Shown piece after piece: positions 20,523-32,597 of a stretch of 64,000 nucleotides of DNA. The position numbers were made by a program, and so were the translations under genes. The stretch is from Protonemura montana. Its lineage: Eukaryota > Arthropoda > Insecta > Plecoptera > Nemouridae. Each line of letters starts with the position of its first letter. Within the stretch, counting starts at the first letter, position 1. The stretch spans positions 2,704,001 through 2,768,000 of the forward strand of contig OX387608.1 in NCBI GenBank assembly GCA_947568835.1, given 5' to 3'. Below the pieces are notes generated by a model. That model did not search any database. It was not told the DNA's origin and was given only the letters and a program-made list of their open reading frames with translations.

Positions 20523-23500
20523 AAGATAAACTTTCTACCGGCCTTCATTTTAAAAAAAGTCGCTAAGCTTGCTGGATGCTCAACTGGAGGTACCCTAGAA
20601 GGCTGTGAGTCGGCCATTTTAAATAGAGACTCCAATTCTAAGACTTGGAGACGAGGGTCGAACTATGCAATGCAGTCACGTACCAACACCGGAAACGCAC
20701 GTGCCCTCTTAGGCAAGTGCATCTACGTGCACTCGGCGAGTGCAACGCGCAATTAGAAATTAGTGATTTCATCCTCGTGATCCGCTAGGCTTGGTTGTCT
20801 AGGCATGAAGTGGTCATCTTCTATCTCGGCTTGACGGGGCTAACATAGCGGCCATTGCTACGAGATGACCACTCCCTATCTGGACTAAAGCTTGCACGTC
20901 TTACGTGATTGTGGTCAGTTGGCGTTGGTTGACCCAGGTCGTCAATGTCCGGGTTCGAACCCAGGTCGGCACGAAGCTGGCTTTCTGTGGAAATCGCTTG
21001 TTTCTTCGAATCAAAAGGTTGGTGTTACTGTAAACTAGTAGGCCGTGACTCTTGAGTTTGATCACGTGGTTGTGTTGAGAGGAGAAGAACTGGAAGGCAG
21101 TCGATGGACTCTACTCAGGGGGATTTGCTCGCCAAAAACGGAAGTACCCGGAAATATTTTATGTGCCAAGTCAAATTATTTTTTGATTTGAACTTTTTGA
21201 GTAAATTTTTGTTTTCCATATGCCTGTGGGTGTCGTTCTGTATCTGTATTCCAGTCAAATTCGCCTAAACTTAATTTGTTCGCTCATTTTTAACTCAATT
21301 CCATGTTTCTATACATTCATATTCATCGATTTATACCTGCATAGCATGCCAATTCACGGTTATATTCACATTTCTATTATTTTCCTGTAGTCCCAATTAC
21401 AACAATTCGATGTGAGTACTAATCCCAAATGCCACTGCTAATTTATCCCCAGGTTTTCATCCAAAATCCCCGCACAATGCAACCAAAAATTCGATGTTTT
21501 GTTATCGAAACATGCGTTTTGTGAACGCACCCAAATGCAAATGCCGACTCGCTAAGTAAAAACAATTTTCTGCATTTCTTTCTTCACATGTTTTGCCATA
21601 ACGGGCGCGCCAGGAATCGAAGCTCGGCCTCCGAACAAAGCAACGCTCGTCTGATAAGAAACGTCGAGTGATCGCCCTAATTGCTTGGCATCTAATGGAG
21701 TGTAAAAACTCTTTCAATGTCGTAGTTCTGCGCGATGCCGCCAGTTATCTCGGTCTCTTTGATCTGCCCATCTCTGTCCCACATTCTCTTGCCCCCCTTT
21801 CTCTCTCTCTCTCCTCTCTCACTCGTTTCCTTTGCTCATTTTCTTGTGTGTTTTGGTGCTGAGCTCAGATTAACGCAACATAATCCCAGCTTACTTATGA
21901 TGTGTGTTTTGCTTCTTTGCCGAATCTCTGACTTCATTTTAGTCAAGCTTTTACTTAATTTTCAAAATGTTGTCTTTTTGACTTAGGTCCACCTCCCGAC
22001 TGACTTTTCAGGTTCAGGACAAGAGTTTCGACTCTGTAATGGACCTATCTTATAACAATAGCGATCTGAAACCAGAATTGAATCGCTTATAAAGTCGAAA
22101 TGAAGTTAATCATTCTTTGATCCGTTACCAAAACACAGGCAACAATTCTTTTGTTGAAAGATTTATCGCTGGAAAAAAAAACAACACCTTCAAAATGACA
22201 TTCTGTCAATTTTCCGAGGGTTTCATTGCCGACTATCATTCATATATGAACCTAAATCAAAGTACCAATCATCCGTTTTACCAGCCGTTAATCCCGCGCT
22301 GCGATTCTCTGGCATCTATGAGCTATTGACAGATGATGGTTGGGACAATGCCACTAGGCCCGGGGCGTTAATATCGTGTCAGCTTAGTAATAAGGGGTGG
22401 TGTGTGTCGCCTCGAGGGACCTCTACCCCCCCCCCCCCCCCCCCCCACCCCCCTGAGGGCGTTATCCAGGGGGTTGAAAGGGCGAGTTGTCGAATTTGTG
22501 GGCAAGCGTTGCGGCCAGAAACACCTATTAACCTACTCTCACATGGGTGAGCGTGGAGAACGAAGCGTTATCTTCAGTTCCACTGGCCACAGATTGGTCA
22601 CTGGCTTGGCCAGTCGAACTGTCAGAATATCTTCTCGTGTTCGCAACTTGGACTCGCTGCGCTTTTTTTCAGCAAAATCGAGCCTAAAGTTTGTACTCTA
22701 ATGCAAATTTTTAGAAATTTTTCAGAAATTCGCCAAATTCCACGCTTTACAGCCAAAAGTTTTCAATAATTTTGCACCAAATTTTCCACACTTTTAGAAC
22801 ACACTATAATAAAGAATCCCTGAAGATCTCAATGTGATTACTCTTCTCGATCGCTTTTTATTCGCACTATCGTGGCCATTTCCACTGAAATTTCCCCAAT
22901 TAACTTTCCACGTTGCTTTGTTTTCACAAAGTTTTAAATTTACAACCAATAATAGCTCCGCTCATCTAAAACGCGCATCGAATTGCGTCCGCCACCGAGG
23001 CCTATAGCTTTCCAAACTTTGACATATTGGTATTGATATACATGCAAAGATATCCCTGTAATAGGGAAACATGTTTTGAGAATTTTCTCTGTCACCTAAT
23101 TGCTTTCTTTTCAAAGTAATGCACGTGTTGCAAACGAAGCTTGCTAACGCTCTGATGTGTGTTGATCCCCCCCCCCCCAACCCCCCTTGCCATATCATGA
23201 AACTTTTCCTACCATTATCCCATTGTTGTATCTGTAATATTTGTCTCCCTACGGGCGAAAACAAATCAAACCAGGCGCAAGATTGTCAGCATTTTCCACC
23301 ACACTGGGAAACTCATCTCGACATTTTCCCATTTTTCCAATCAAACAAGATGAAAGCACATAAAAACACAATGTTTTTCCTCCCGGATTTCCCGTCGTGT
23401 ATATGTTTATCCCGCTTACCACGTGCATAATATCTTTGTGAAAAATGGAAACACGGCTGGTAATTCCCGCACGCGTATCCCAAAGAGGACTGCGTCGGGT

Positions 23501-24273
23501 TTGTAGGGTTGGGATAAAGGGAGTTGGGTCTGGAGGGCTAGAAGTGTGATTGAAAGGAGGTGCAGGGAACGGGAATGATGATTACGATAAGGAGCTGTCG
23601 AGATGCTGCGAGGAAGGGGGTCAGGCTTAGTGTGTTTCCCCCTTTTTGTTGTGTGCCGGGGTCTGGAGATGGTAGTCCAATTTTTACCTGTGAGCGCAGT
23701 TTATCCACTTCGTTCCGGTTTCTTTAGGGAATAAAAGTCCCGATTTTAGCTCTTGTTGAGAATTATTTGCAATCCTGAAAGGAACCTTTGCTTCTGGAGC
23801 TTCTGCGAGTCTTGCCAGTTTTAGACTTAGCACTCAAATTTGTAGTAAATTTACAAGTTTTTTCCCATATAATTAAAACAGCCCCTTGCAACATTTTTCT
23901 CCCAAAATCTGTCTGCTTTCTCTAGTTTATGAGTTATTAATATTGGAAAGGTGATTCAGTTCCTGTAAATCAAGGAGGCTTGTGACATCACTCACGTGAT
24001 GCATGACATCTGTCAATCTCAACTGACTTGCAAAATACCACATTTGTGACAAAAAACTGTTGGCCAGTTTTACTCGAAATATTCTTGAAATCTGGCCGTG
24101 TCTTGGCCGGAAAAAATCAACCCCCAGACAATGACGTCACAGCCGTTTCGTGGTTGTGACGACATAACAAAACGATGAGATATCGGCCAACAATTTCCCG
24201 AGTTTTCCGCTGGGAAAGCGCGTGTCGCGGTGAGTTTTCACGGCAGGGGGCGTTGATGTGCTTTTAGCTCCTG

Positions 24274-24306
<33 letters not shown>

Positions 24307-24457
24307 GAATCGATATGCGCCTAACTGGGAAATATTGGTCTGTTATTCATTCGTGACGTAGTTAATATCACTTTGAGATCATTCCGATCATTTCGCAAAA
24401 AAAAACAATACTATTTCTGTCACTTTAATAATCACATTTTTATGGGTACACATCATA
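20523..24457. other. Long gene-free stretch with C runs
   Basis: No exon with splice support. Weak tRNA-like B-box sequences occur near 20955 (GGGTTCGAACCC) and on the minus strand near 21610-21640. C runs: 22426-22446 (21 nt) and 23167-23178 (12 nt). A (GAT)n microsatellite lies at about 24278-24305. Confidence 0.4.
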
Positions 24458-25172
24458 TGGCCATCATACACATGACCAGTTCTGTTCGGGAGAGAGGTTG
24501 GAGGGATGAAAGTTAAGCAACACTGCGCTGGGTCAGTTATTGGATGGGTGACCATCATACACATGACCAGTTCTGTTCGAGAGAGAGGTTGGAAGGATGA
24601 AAGTTAAGCAACACTGCGCTGGGTCAGGTATTGGATGAGTGACCATCATACACATGACCAGTTCTGTTCGGGAGAGGTTGGAGGGATGAAAGTTAAGCAA
24701 CACTGCGCTGGGTCAGGTATTGGATGGATGACCATCATACACATGACCAGTTCTGTTCGGGAGAGAGGTTGGAGGGATGAAAGTTAAGCAACACTGTGCT
24801 GAGTCAGGTATTGGATGTGTGACCATCATACACATGACCAGTTCTGTTCGGGAGAGCGGTTGGAGGGATGAAAGTTAGTACAACAACTTCACTCGCCTTG
24901 CTTATCAACCTCTCGACAGCATGGATTTGTGGAGGAATCCTGTTGTTCGCGTTGTACCGTCCTTCGGAAGGGATGTTAAGCCGGTGGTCCCCTTGGTCTT
25001 CGACAGGAGTAGGCTACGTGCCGGCACCGGGTTTCACTTTCCCCTCCTCCCTTCTAGGCTATGTAAGGTTCATCATCATCCTCATCATCATCCTATCATT
25101 CACCGACAAAATTAGACCAGTGCCACATGACCAGATATAAAAAGAGTGCGTCGTTAAACAAAACAAAATCAA
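24458..25172 (+). mobile_element. 5S-SINE, 4-5 heads, full body and tail
   Basis: A partial head at 24458, then four full heads, then the body from about 24870. The 3' part is well kept: GTCCTTCGGAAGGGATGTTA, CGTGCCGGCACCGGGTTTC, a (CATCAT)n-like stretch, CACCGAC, GACCAGTGCC and the end GTGCGTCGTTAAACAAAAC. Confidence 0.9.
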
Positions 25173-25790
25173 TTATAACATATTTTTATAGCAAATTTGA
25201 AAGCACGGGGTGAAGTGTCTATAACAGCCTTGTTTTCATTGCAGGAATTTCTTTACGATTATAACCATCCTGTCCATTGCATTGTTGTGCCTCTTTCCAT
25301 TGTGCCATTCTCATTTTAAACTTGTTAACCACATGTTGAATAACTTCGGTACAAAAACTTTGAAATAAGGGACCGTAAAGAGGTTGAAAATCTAATTTAA
25401 TTAGAGGAACACCAAATAATATGATTCCCGAATCAACCTGTCAACTTCTTTGTGTCCATTTCTTGCATCGGCCGCTTCCCAAGATATCTAAATGTGACCG
25501 GTCGCCCACTAAATTACTCTGCCATTGTCTCTTTCGTGCCCCTGGCTTCACTCACTATGCTGGACGCTACAAGAGATTCAGTCTCAGGGACAATGCCATT
25601 TATTTTGGGGGAGAATAACTCAAACCTTTGACGAGCAAAGTTCTGACTTCCGGTCGACGAATCCTGCAGGCTTCGAATGTTGGACTCTCATAGAGATGAT
25701 GATACTGGTAGATGCTGCTAGGAACCAAACAGACTCGTTTATCCACCCACAACATCTTTCACCATTCCATGAACGCTTAGTTGGGTTTCA
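25173..25790. other. No supported gene
   Basis: A plus frame from 25525 to the SINE junction at 25790 has fairly varied composition, but no splice evidence or recognised motif. Confidence 0.35.
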
Positions 25791-26520
25791 GTTAAGCAAC
25801 ACTGCGCTGGGTCAGGTATTGGATGGGTGACCATCATACACATGACCAGTTCTGTTTGGGAGAGAGGTTGGAGGGATTAAAGTTAAGCAACACTGCGCTG
25901 GGTCAGGTATTGGATGGGTGACCATCATACACATGACCAGTTCTGTTCGGGAGAGAGGTTGGAGGGATGAAAGTTAAGCGACACTGCGCTGGGTCAGGTA
26001 TTGGATGGGTGACCATCATACACATGACCAGTTCTGTTCGGGAGAGAGGTTGGAGGGATGAAAGTTAAGCAACACTGTGCTGGGTCAGGTATTGGATGGT
26101 GACCATCATACACATGACCAGTTCTGTTCGGAAGAGAGGTTGGAGGGATGAAATTTAAGCAACAATGAGCTGGGTCTGGTATTGGATGGGTGACCATCAT
26201 ACACATGACCAGTTCTGTTTGGGAGAGAGGTTGGAGGGATGAAAGTTAGTACATCAACTTCACTCGCCTTGCCTATCAACCTCTCGACAGCATGGATTTG
26301 TGGAGGAATCCTGTTGTTCGCGTTGTACCGTCCTTCGGAAGGGACGTTAAGCCGGTGGTCCCCTTGGTGCTACAAGAGTAGGCTACGTGCCGGCACCGGG
26401 TTTTCCTTCCTCCCTTCAGATAAGGTTAGGTTCATCATGATCCACTCATTCACCGACGCCATTAGACCAGTGCCACATGACCCGTTGTCAAAACAGTGCG
26501 TCGTTAAACACAACAAATAA
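25791..26520 (+). mobile_element. 5S-SINE, 5 heads, full body and tail
   Basis: Five heads from 25791, body from about 26245, ending at GTGCGTCGTTAAACACAAC. One head has a 1-bp deletion (GGATGGTGACC). Confidence 0.9.
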
Positions 26521-26919
26521 TCAAAACACTTCCTGATATTTCATCTGCCTGACGCTCATCGTTTTAGTTATACAAATGAATATATTTTATTTGCTAGAAT
26601 ATTCTGTGTATAAACTCCATTGCGCTACAATAATACAAACCCTATCCTCGAGGTGGCATATCCCTGTGTGATATTCATCTCTATGACCCGGTCACGGTGG
26701 TAACGGTCTGTTAGGCAATACACCCCCAACCCTAGCGCGCGTATCCCGGGGCCATTGTTGCGTCATTGTTGCATCATTGTTGCGCCGGCGTGATCGCGGC
26801 CGGAGATTATCAGAAATGTGGGTTGCATTTAACTCTTGACGTTTCCTGTCCACTTTCCGCACCACTGAGTTCGATGCCCGGCGAGGGCAGGACCACGATC
26901 ATGCGTCTTTCACGGTTGG
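26521..26919. other. No supported gene
   Basis: A plus frame around 26820-26940 looks mildly coding-like before the SINE but is too short to support. Confidence 0.35.
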
Positions 26920-27186
26920 ACGTGCTGGAAGCACCGGTGCTCGTGAGATCACCGAAGTTAAGCAACACTGCGCTGGGTCAGGTATTGGATGGGTGACCAT
27001 CATACACATGACCAGTTCTGTTCGGGAGAGAGGTTGGAGGGATGAAAGTTAAGCAACACTGCGCTGGGTCAGGTATTGGATGGGTGACCATCATACACAT
27101 GACCAGTTCTGTTCGGGAGAGATGTTGGAGGGTTGAAAGTTAAGCAACACTGCGCTGGGTCAGGTTTTGGATGGATGACCACCGAA
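26920..27186 (+). repeat. 5S-SINE head array, 3 heads, no body
   Basis: It starts with the 5S-like CTCGTGAGATCACCGAAGTT and contains three heads; it breaks off at GGATGACC. This is one of the closest matches to 5S rRNA in the window. Confidence 0.85.
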
Positions 27187-27756
27187 CGGTTTGGCCTATT
27201 ATAAACACTTGTTCGTTATAACAGATATTTGTTTAAAAACGTTTAAATGCTTGAGAATCCTTGATACGATCTCTTCTATGCTGAGCTGACTCCGGGCTGT
27301 GATATTAGTTCGTCCCAGTTGACTCTGATCGACCACCCAAGTCGCCGTGATCGCAGCATTGCTCTGCTCCTGTTCTAGCTGTCAGCTGATTCCTGTCAGA
27401 ACTGCACTTATTTGGTTGACACTGCACACATGGCGGCCAGGGGGAGCCTGCTTTCAACTTTCAGTTGATGCATTTTAAATTATAGATTTGTCCCCGTTAG
27501 TGTTTTGACCGAGGCAATATGTTTCAAGTTGACATTTTGAAGAATATGTCAGAAGTTTCTATCAATTTCAAATCAAAGTTTTCATACATTTTTGATGACC
27601 TATTTACGCTCAGGCTAACCAGGCTACAGGCTACAGGCTACAGACTACTACCTGTGTTAAGTAAAATCATACTAACATAGAGCGAATGTTCAACTGTCAT
27701 TGCAAAAAATGACTGCCAATGAGTGTACTTTACCTCCAAATATGTAGGATGTCTTT
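27187..27756. other. No supported gene
   Basis: Contains a small CTACAGG direct repeat near 27617-27645. Nothing else seen. Confidence 0.4.
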
Positions 27757-27940
27757 GTTAATGCTAACCTCAACGATTGATAAACATGCCATCGATATTT
27801 TTACTCGTAATTATTTAATTGTAGAGGTTTGTTACAAAGCACGGCTGCAAGCGCCATCGGGTGGCACCTAACGTAACTACGTGTTGCCGGCCTCGTTAAC
27901 GCTGGCCTTCTAAGTATACCTATAAACTCAATGGTTACTC
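27757..27940. repeat. Dispersed repeat, related to 38.8 kb
   Basis: It shares AATGCTAACCTCAACGATTG and then AGAGGTTTGTTA, TGTTGCCGGC and the order of these blocks with 38838-39030. Part of the same family appears in the loop of the foldback element at 31.1 kb. Confidence 0.6.
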
Positions 27941-28091
27941 CTATGTAAAATTATAGCTTTATTTTTAAGAATTATTGATATCTAGCAACTGTAATCATAC
28001 AATATAATAATTATTACCATTAACGTTTACTGCCAATTATTCATCATGGTATTATCGCCTTGCATTCAGTGGTACCCTTTAAGGGGGTGCA

Positions 28092-28109
28092 CCCCCCCCC
28101 CCCCCCCCC
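28092..28109. repeat. 18-nt poly-C tract
   Basis: An uninterrupted C run, preceded by GGGGGTGCA. Confidence 0.9.
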
Positions 28110-28609
28110 TCCATGGCGCCTGTGACTTACTTCTCTCAGGGGGGGCGCGTGCCGTTGACCCCCCTGGTAAGTGGATTAGCATGAAGTCAGGTTGGGCAGG
28201 GCGTTGTTCCTCATAAGAGAGATGGATTCAAGCCAGATCATTGAGAGCAAGCGAGATGGGAAGGAATGAATGAAATAATGTCTGAGATCGACAAGCCAGA
28301 TAGCGAAGCAACCATGATAGCATGCCAAGAAATTATCTTCTTTTTTGTCTCTAAGTGCAACCTTTAAAATGCACTCAGATAAATCTTCTCGATTTGAATT
28401 GCAGACGCTTTTTTCTGCATTAATTGCATGATTTATTTAATCTCGCGCTCGGGATAGGAGGTCTTGGTTTGACCACAGGTTTGATGGCTTGTCACCGATG
28501 AAGACTGGAATCTCATGTCCACTTCAAGTTAACGCCAAATAAACGACAAAGTCGCTTTGTTTTCTCAATCAGGTGGCATTATAATCCTCAGCTCCTTTTA
28601 GCTAAAGTA
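28110..28609. other. No feature seen
   Basis: No coding or repeat support. Confidence 0.35.
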
Positions 28610-28810
28610 GATTGTAAATTGTCATGCCTATTATACTTTGAAGAATAGCTGCTACTTTATCTAACCTTAGTTCTGTAAAAAAACACCTTTTAAACTGGGT
28701 TTTGAATGTTTAGAGAAGAGAAAAAAAACGCTAATTTTCTCCCCGTTTCGTAACTTCATGCCCGTTACTTCATCGAGGGTTATGGCAGTTTTTTTTCAAA
28801 TTTTTTCTTC
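28610..28810 (-). mobile_element. Diverged Penelope-like copy
   Basis: Old copy recognisable by ACTGGGTTTTGAATG and the hammerhead-like segment at 28737-28790. On the minus strand the segment reads CGATGAAGTAAC, a 9-nt loop, then GTTACGAAAC. This is the copy closest to a hammerhead core. Confidence 0.5.
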
Positions 28811-28931
28811 AAAAGTCGTGTCTGGTGGCAACCTTTACGTCCCACCCGAGTACATGGGACCGTCTGCAAACTGATATAACTCGAGCACCGGCGTTCGACT
28901 ATTTCAAGGATCCCCTAGTCCTGCGGCTCGT

Positions 28932-28978
28932 CAGGACCTCGCCAGGACCTCGCCAGGACCTCGCCAGGATATCGAGTG
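28932..28978. repeat. 12-bp tandem repeat
   Basis: CAGGACCTCGC repeated three times plus a partial unit. Confidence 0.8.
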
Positions 28979-29274
28979 TCACCTCCTCCAGGCGCATCCC
29001 CAGGATGAGCTAGCGACTAGATTGGGTGACCGACCGGCCCCAGGGACAAAAGCAACACGGCTGTCCATGATATTTTATCACGGGATAAAAAACAGAGAGC
29101 AGGACATGTGAAAGTCAATTATAGGTCGTAACACCAACCGATGCACGGCGACACCGAATACAGGTGGAGATGTTTGGGGGGCGTACGTTGGGGTCACACA
29201 ACACCCACGACCAGGGGTCAGTTTCAAGCTTCGGGCGCATGGACAGGCACACTGATCTCACCTACATACAGCGC

Positions 29275-29459
29275 ATAGGATCCAGCCAGCTGATCTCAAA
29301 TAACCTGGATAGAGCATAGGATCCAGCCAGCTGATCTCAAATAACCTGGATAGAGCATAGGATCCAGCCAGCTGATCTCAAATAACCTGGATAGAGCATA
29401 GGATCCAGCCAGCTGATCTCAAATAACCTGGATAGAGCATAGGATCCAGCCAGCTGATC
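29275..29459. repeat. 41-bp tandem repeat, about 4.5 copies
   Basis: GATCCAGCCAGCTGATC recurs at a 41-bp period; units are almost identical. The array sits just upstream of a LINE fragment. Confidence 0.9.
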
Positions 29460-29522
29460 AAAATTTAAGTCAGTCAATCCATTGTTCGCAACAGTGTTTA
29501 AGTCCTGGGGAGATATTGCTAG

Positions 29523-29726
29523 AGGCTGGAGGCAGCACAAGACCGCGGAAGATCGGACCACCCTAAGAAGATGCTGGAAAGGGGCTACAACACAGATATA
29601 GAAAAATACTCCTTTCTAGCAGACAGTGTACGTGTATGGAATCGTCTCCCAAGGGAGTTAGTGGATCCTATCGCAGATAATGTCAATAAATTCAAAACCC
29701 AAATTAAAATTCTAAAATTGTAATTG
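29523..29726 (+). pseudogene. LINE ORF2 C-terminal remnant
   Basis: A frame of about 67 codons ends in TAA at 29721-29723. It contains SFLADSVRVWNRLPRELVDP followed by NKFKTQIKILKL. The pattern SF-x-x-DSVR-x-WN-x-LP, then a spaced FK-x-x-(I/L), is typical of the last residues of reverse-transcriptase ORFs in non-LTR retrotransposons (Jockey/CR1/L2-like groups). Catalytic parts of the reverse transcriptase and the endonuclease are absent, so this is a 5'-truncated, inactive copy. The 3' flank is AT-rich and carries no clear poly(A). Confidence 0.65.
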
Positions 29727-29842
29727 TACTTAGAGATGAAATTAAGATCTAAAACTTTGTAACCGAGTATAACATGTGACTCAAAACAAATTAATTAATT
29801 AATTATCAAGATGGCTTCCTTGGCTTCAAAGTCTCTCCACAG

Positions 29843-29974
29843 CAATTGCTCTCCATGGGTTATTTTCAATCAGAGGTCAAGCCATCCCTTGGTCTGGTAT
29901 CCGTGGAATGGTATGTCCCCCAGTTAGAGGCGCAGAGAATTCAAGTCCATCTGTCAAGGAACACGGGGTCGATG
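29843..29974 (+). CDS. Candidate 132-bp internal exon, function unknown
   Basis: The acceptor is pyrimidine-rich and ends in CTCTCCACAG at 29842; the donor is GATG|GTAAGT at 29975. Between them are exactly 44 codons in phase 0 at both ends, starting QLLSMGYFQSEVKPS and including VEWYVPQLEAQRIQVHL. A second frame is also open through the stretch, which weakens the case. No domain is recognised. Confidence 0.3.
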
Positions 29975-30847
29975 GTAAGTCAGGTTAGAGGAAGTATTTC
30001 TGAATACCTGAAGATATCTTCCAACGCACAGCGCTGTGTTAGTTAGTGAATAGGATTTAAATTCTCTCAACTAATTAAATTACCAGTTTTGGAATCTTCT
30101 CTCGCCTGCAACCTCACCGAGTCTCGTACTTCATTTATTGTAGGCTTAATTATAAGGAAAAACATTCCAATCTTTTTTCTTGGTTGCTCGTCCAATCAAA
30201 AGAAATTGACTTCAGGCATTTTTTTTTATTATGAAACACAAAATTAGGACAAAAAAGTGCATTCGAAAGAGAGAGAGAACCTTATCCTCTTAACAAATCT
30301 TAAATGGGTGTAAACAAAAATATGTCTACCACCTAAAGAAACGAAAATAACCGTGCATTATAAAATATATTTGATAAAGTATGGTCCTTGGTCTGCGCCG
30401 GCGCCGGCGCAGTATAGATATAAACAGCCTAAGGCTCCTTAAAACAAGATGCTGCTGGACCTCTGTACGAGCAGCGAGTGACCATCTCCTAGAAACACTG
30501 CCATATTTATTTTATTGAAACAGATTCATATATTTTAACATCGGGTAATTATATTTTCACTACATTTACAACACATTCTTTGAAACTATTTACATTCTTC
30601 ACCTCCTTTTCATTGATAATATCAAACCCATTACACTTTTCAACGCCTCGTTTTGTCATCCCCGTTCTTTCCCTATTTTCTTCCCGTTTATCTAAATTCA
30701 TATCCATTTTAACCCCTAAAATTTGCATTTTTCAATCTCTTTCCATGCTTTCCACCCCCATAAAGATTTAAGCCATGTGTTTGTCTGGTTATTTTCCTTG
30801 ATTTTCTCAATGTTTTAGAATGTTTTGCACCAATATATGCCCTAACA
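29975..30847. other. No supported gene
   Basis: AT-rich. The only oddity is a GGCGCCGGCGC-type GC palindrome at about 30398-30410. Confidence 0.4.
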
Positions 30848-31331
30848 GTAGCACCAACATAAGAGTAGAACTATTTTTACAATAGTAATACCGTTGAGTG
30901 TTGGTTATAGGTAGAGAAACAACGTCAGTGTTACAGTCTCTGCGTGAAAGATGGCCGCCAAATGACCACCTTACCGACAAAAATGCAGAGTACCGGAACA
31001 TCACGTTAAGTGGAGCCACTGTCGTATGAATTTTAATTTCGATATTTCTCGTAGGTTACTCGCTTTTTAATATCGTTACGTGTTTATCAATCGTTGAGGT
31101 AAACATTGATGGAGATTTTTTGAGCATGAAAAGTCTCGAAACTCAAAAGCGAGTTAACCTACGAGAAATATCGAAATTAAAATTCATACGACAGTGGCTC
31201 CACTTAACGTGATGTTCACTCTGCATTTTTGTCGGTAAGGCAGTCATTTGGCGGCCATCTTTCACGCAGAGACTGTAACATTGACGTTGAAACTCTACCT
31301 AGAACCTACACTCAACCGTAGCACCAACATA
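30848..31331. mobile_element. Foldback element with 14-bp flanking duplication
   Basis: Long inverted arms (about 30891-31065 and 31132-31316) share GAAAGATGGCCGCCAAATGA-type sequence, CCACTTAACGTGATGTTC-type sequence and TTTAATTTCGATATTTCTCG. GTAGCACCAACATA flanks both sides (30848-30861 and 31318-31331). The loop (about 31066-31131) holds TATCAATCGTTGAGGT, shared with the 27.8 and 38.8 kb repeats. No protein-coding capacity; it looks like a non-autonomous element. Confidence 0.7.
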
Positions 31332-32597
31332 GGAGCAAAATAAGCACAAAGCTTTTATATAAACGAGGAATGTCATCGAAACGCCACATGGTAATTGGGC
31401 GTGTAATTGCACGATGTGCAAGTTGATCTCTTTACCTGTAATTGCATCTAACAATGTCATTGTGCCGTCTTACCACTAATTGCACTCGCGAACACAGGAT
31501 CGGCTACATTTTTACAAGATTACACAGTAATTACTACCAATTAGACAAGCACTTACGTTTAATTTATAACAAAAAACTATTTTTAATGTGATTATAAGCC
31601 TGGTAATACGCTATTAATACTCGTGGAATCACAGAGATCCTAGTTTTTGCGGTTTTATTCGAAAAGTCTGACATTAGAACGTGGATTGCGGTCATATAAT
31701 AGCGATGCAGCTACAAAAAAAAAACCTTGGCAATTTCATTAAATTAGTACGTTTTTTTCTTCTAAAAATATGTTATTTTTGTGCAAAATGTTGTTGTACG
31801 TCGTGAAATAATGCCAGCTGTTTTTATCTAGTAAGTTGACAATAACTCCCGACTTCCGTCCAGCTTGTTATACTGATAATAAATAGCAATTACTCTCGGT
31901 GCAGCTCTAGGTACGCAGAGGCAAAACAAGGCGACTCTGGGAATGCAATTGTTTGAATCTCAGTTGCAAAAAGACAACTCAGTTGCATTCTCCAATGCAA
32001 CCCATGTCATTACAGGCTAAAAACTACCTCGAGAGTCTGCATTGTTACTAGAATTTTAGATAACAGCACATTTTCAAGTTTTCCAATGCAGAACTGTGAC
32101 TTGTTGAAAATATAATTTGAAGGTTATGTCTGCCACTTTGCAACTTATCGATTCAACAAGTCAAAGCCCCCAAGATCACATGAATCCATCTTATTGTTCT
32201 GGATTTGATCGGGCAGGGACGTGGATAGCGCGATTACAGCTCATCTATAATTTGAGTTTCGATCGTTTAATTACCTTTTATCGATGGCTAATCCACAAGG
32301 AATTGCAAGTGGTTATCGCTAATATATAAATCCACAATCCAAGTATTTTCCTTGTGCTTTGGCTAATTGCTTTGGGAATATCTCAGTCGCTGATTGCTGC
32401 CAACTGATGGGGCTTCGCGAAGCCTTTTAAAAGACATTTGATTGATTTCAATCCAATCTTGTCGAAACAGCCAGAACCGAAATGTCTCTCGCTTTCTTCA
32501 TCTCTCAAGATTAAACACTGACGTCACAATCTGGACGATCAGTGCAGGCTTTTTGATGGAGTGTGTCAGTCTCTTGATTAATCAAACATATTCGACT
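31332..32597. other. No supported gene
   Basis: AT-rich, with a few short frames and no repeat relatives. Confidence 0.4.

Noticed and set aside
25525..25830. 101-codon frame running into a SINE
   Set aside because: The last part is SINE head; the rest lacks splice signals.
26920..27186. 5S rRNA gene
   Set aside because: Only the middle part matches; the 5' third and the 3' end are missing and the unit runs into SINE head sequence.
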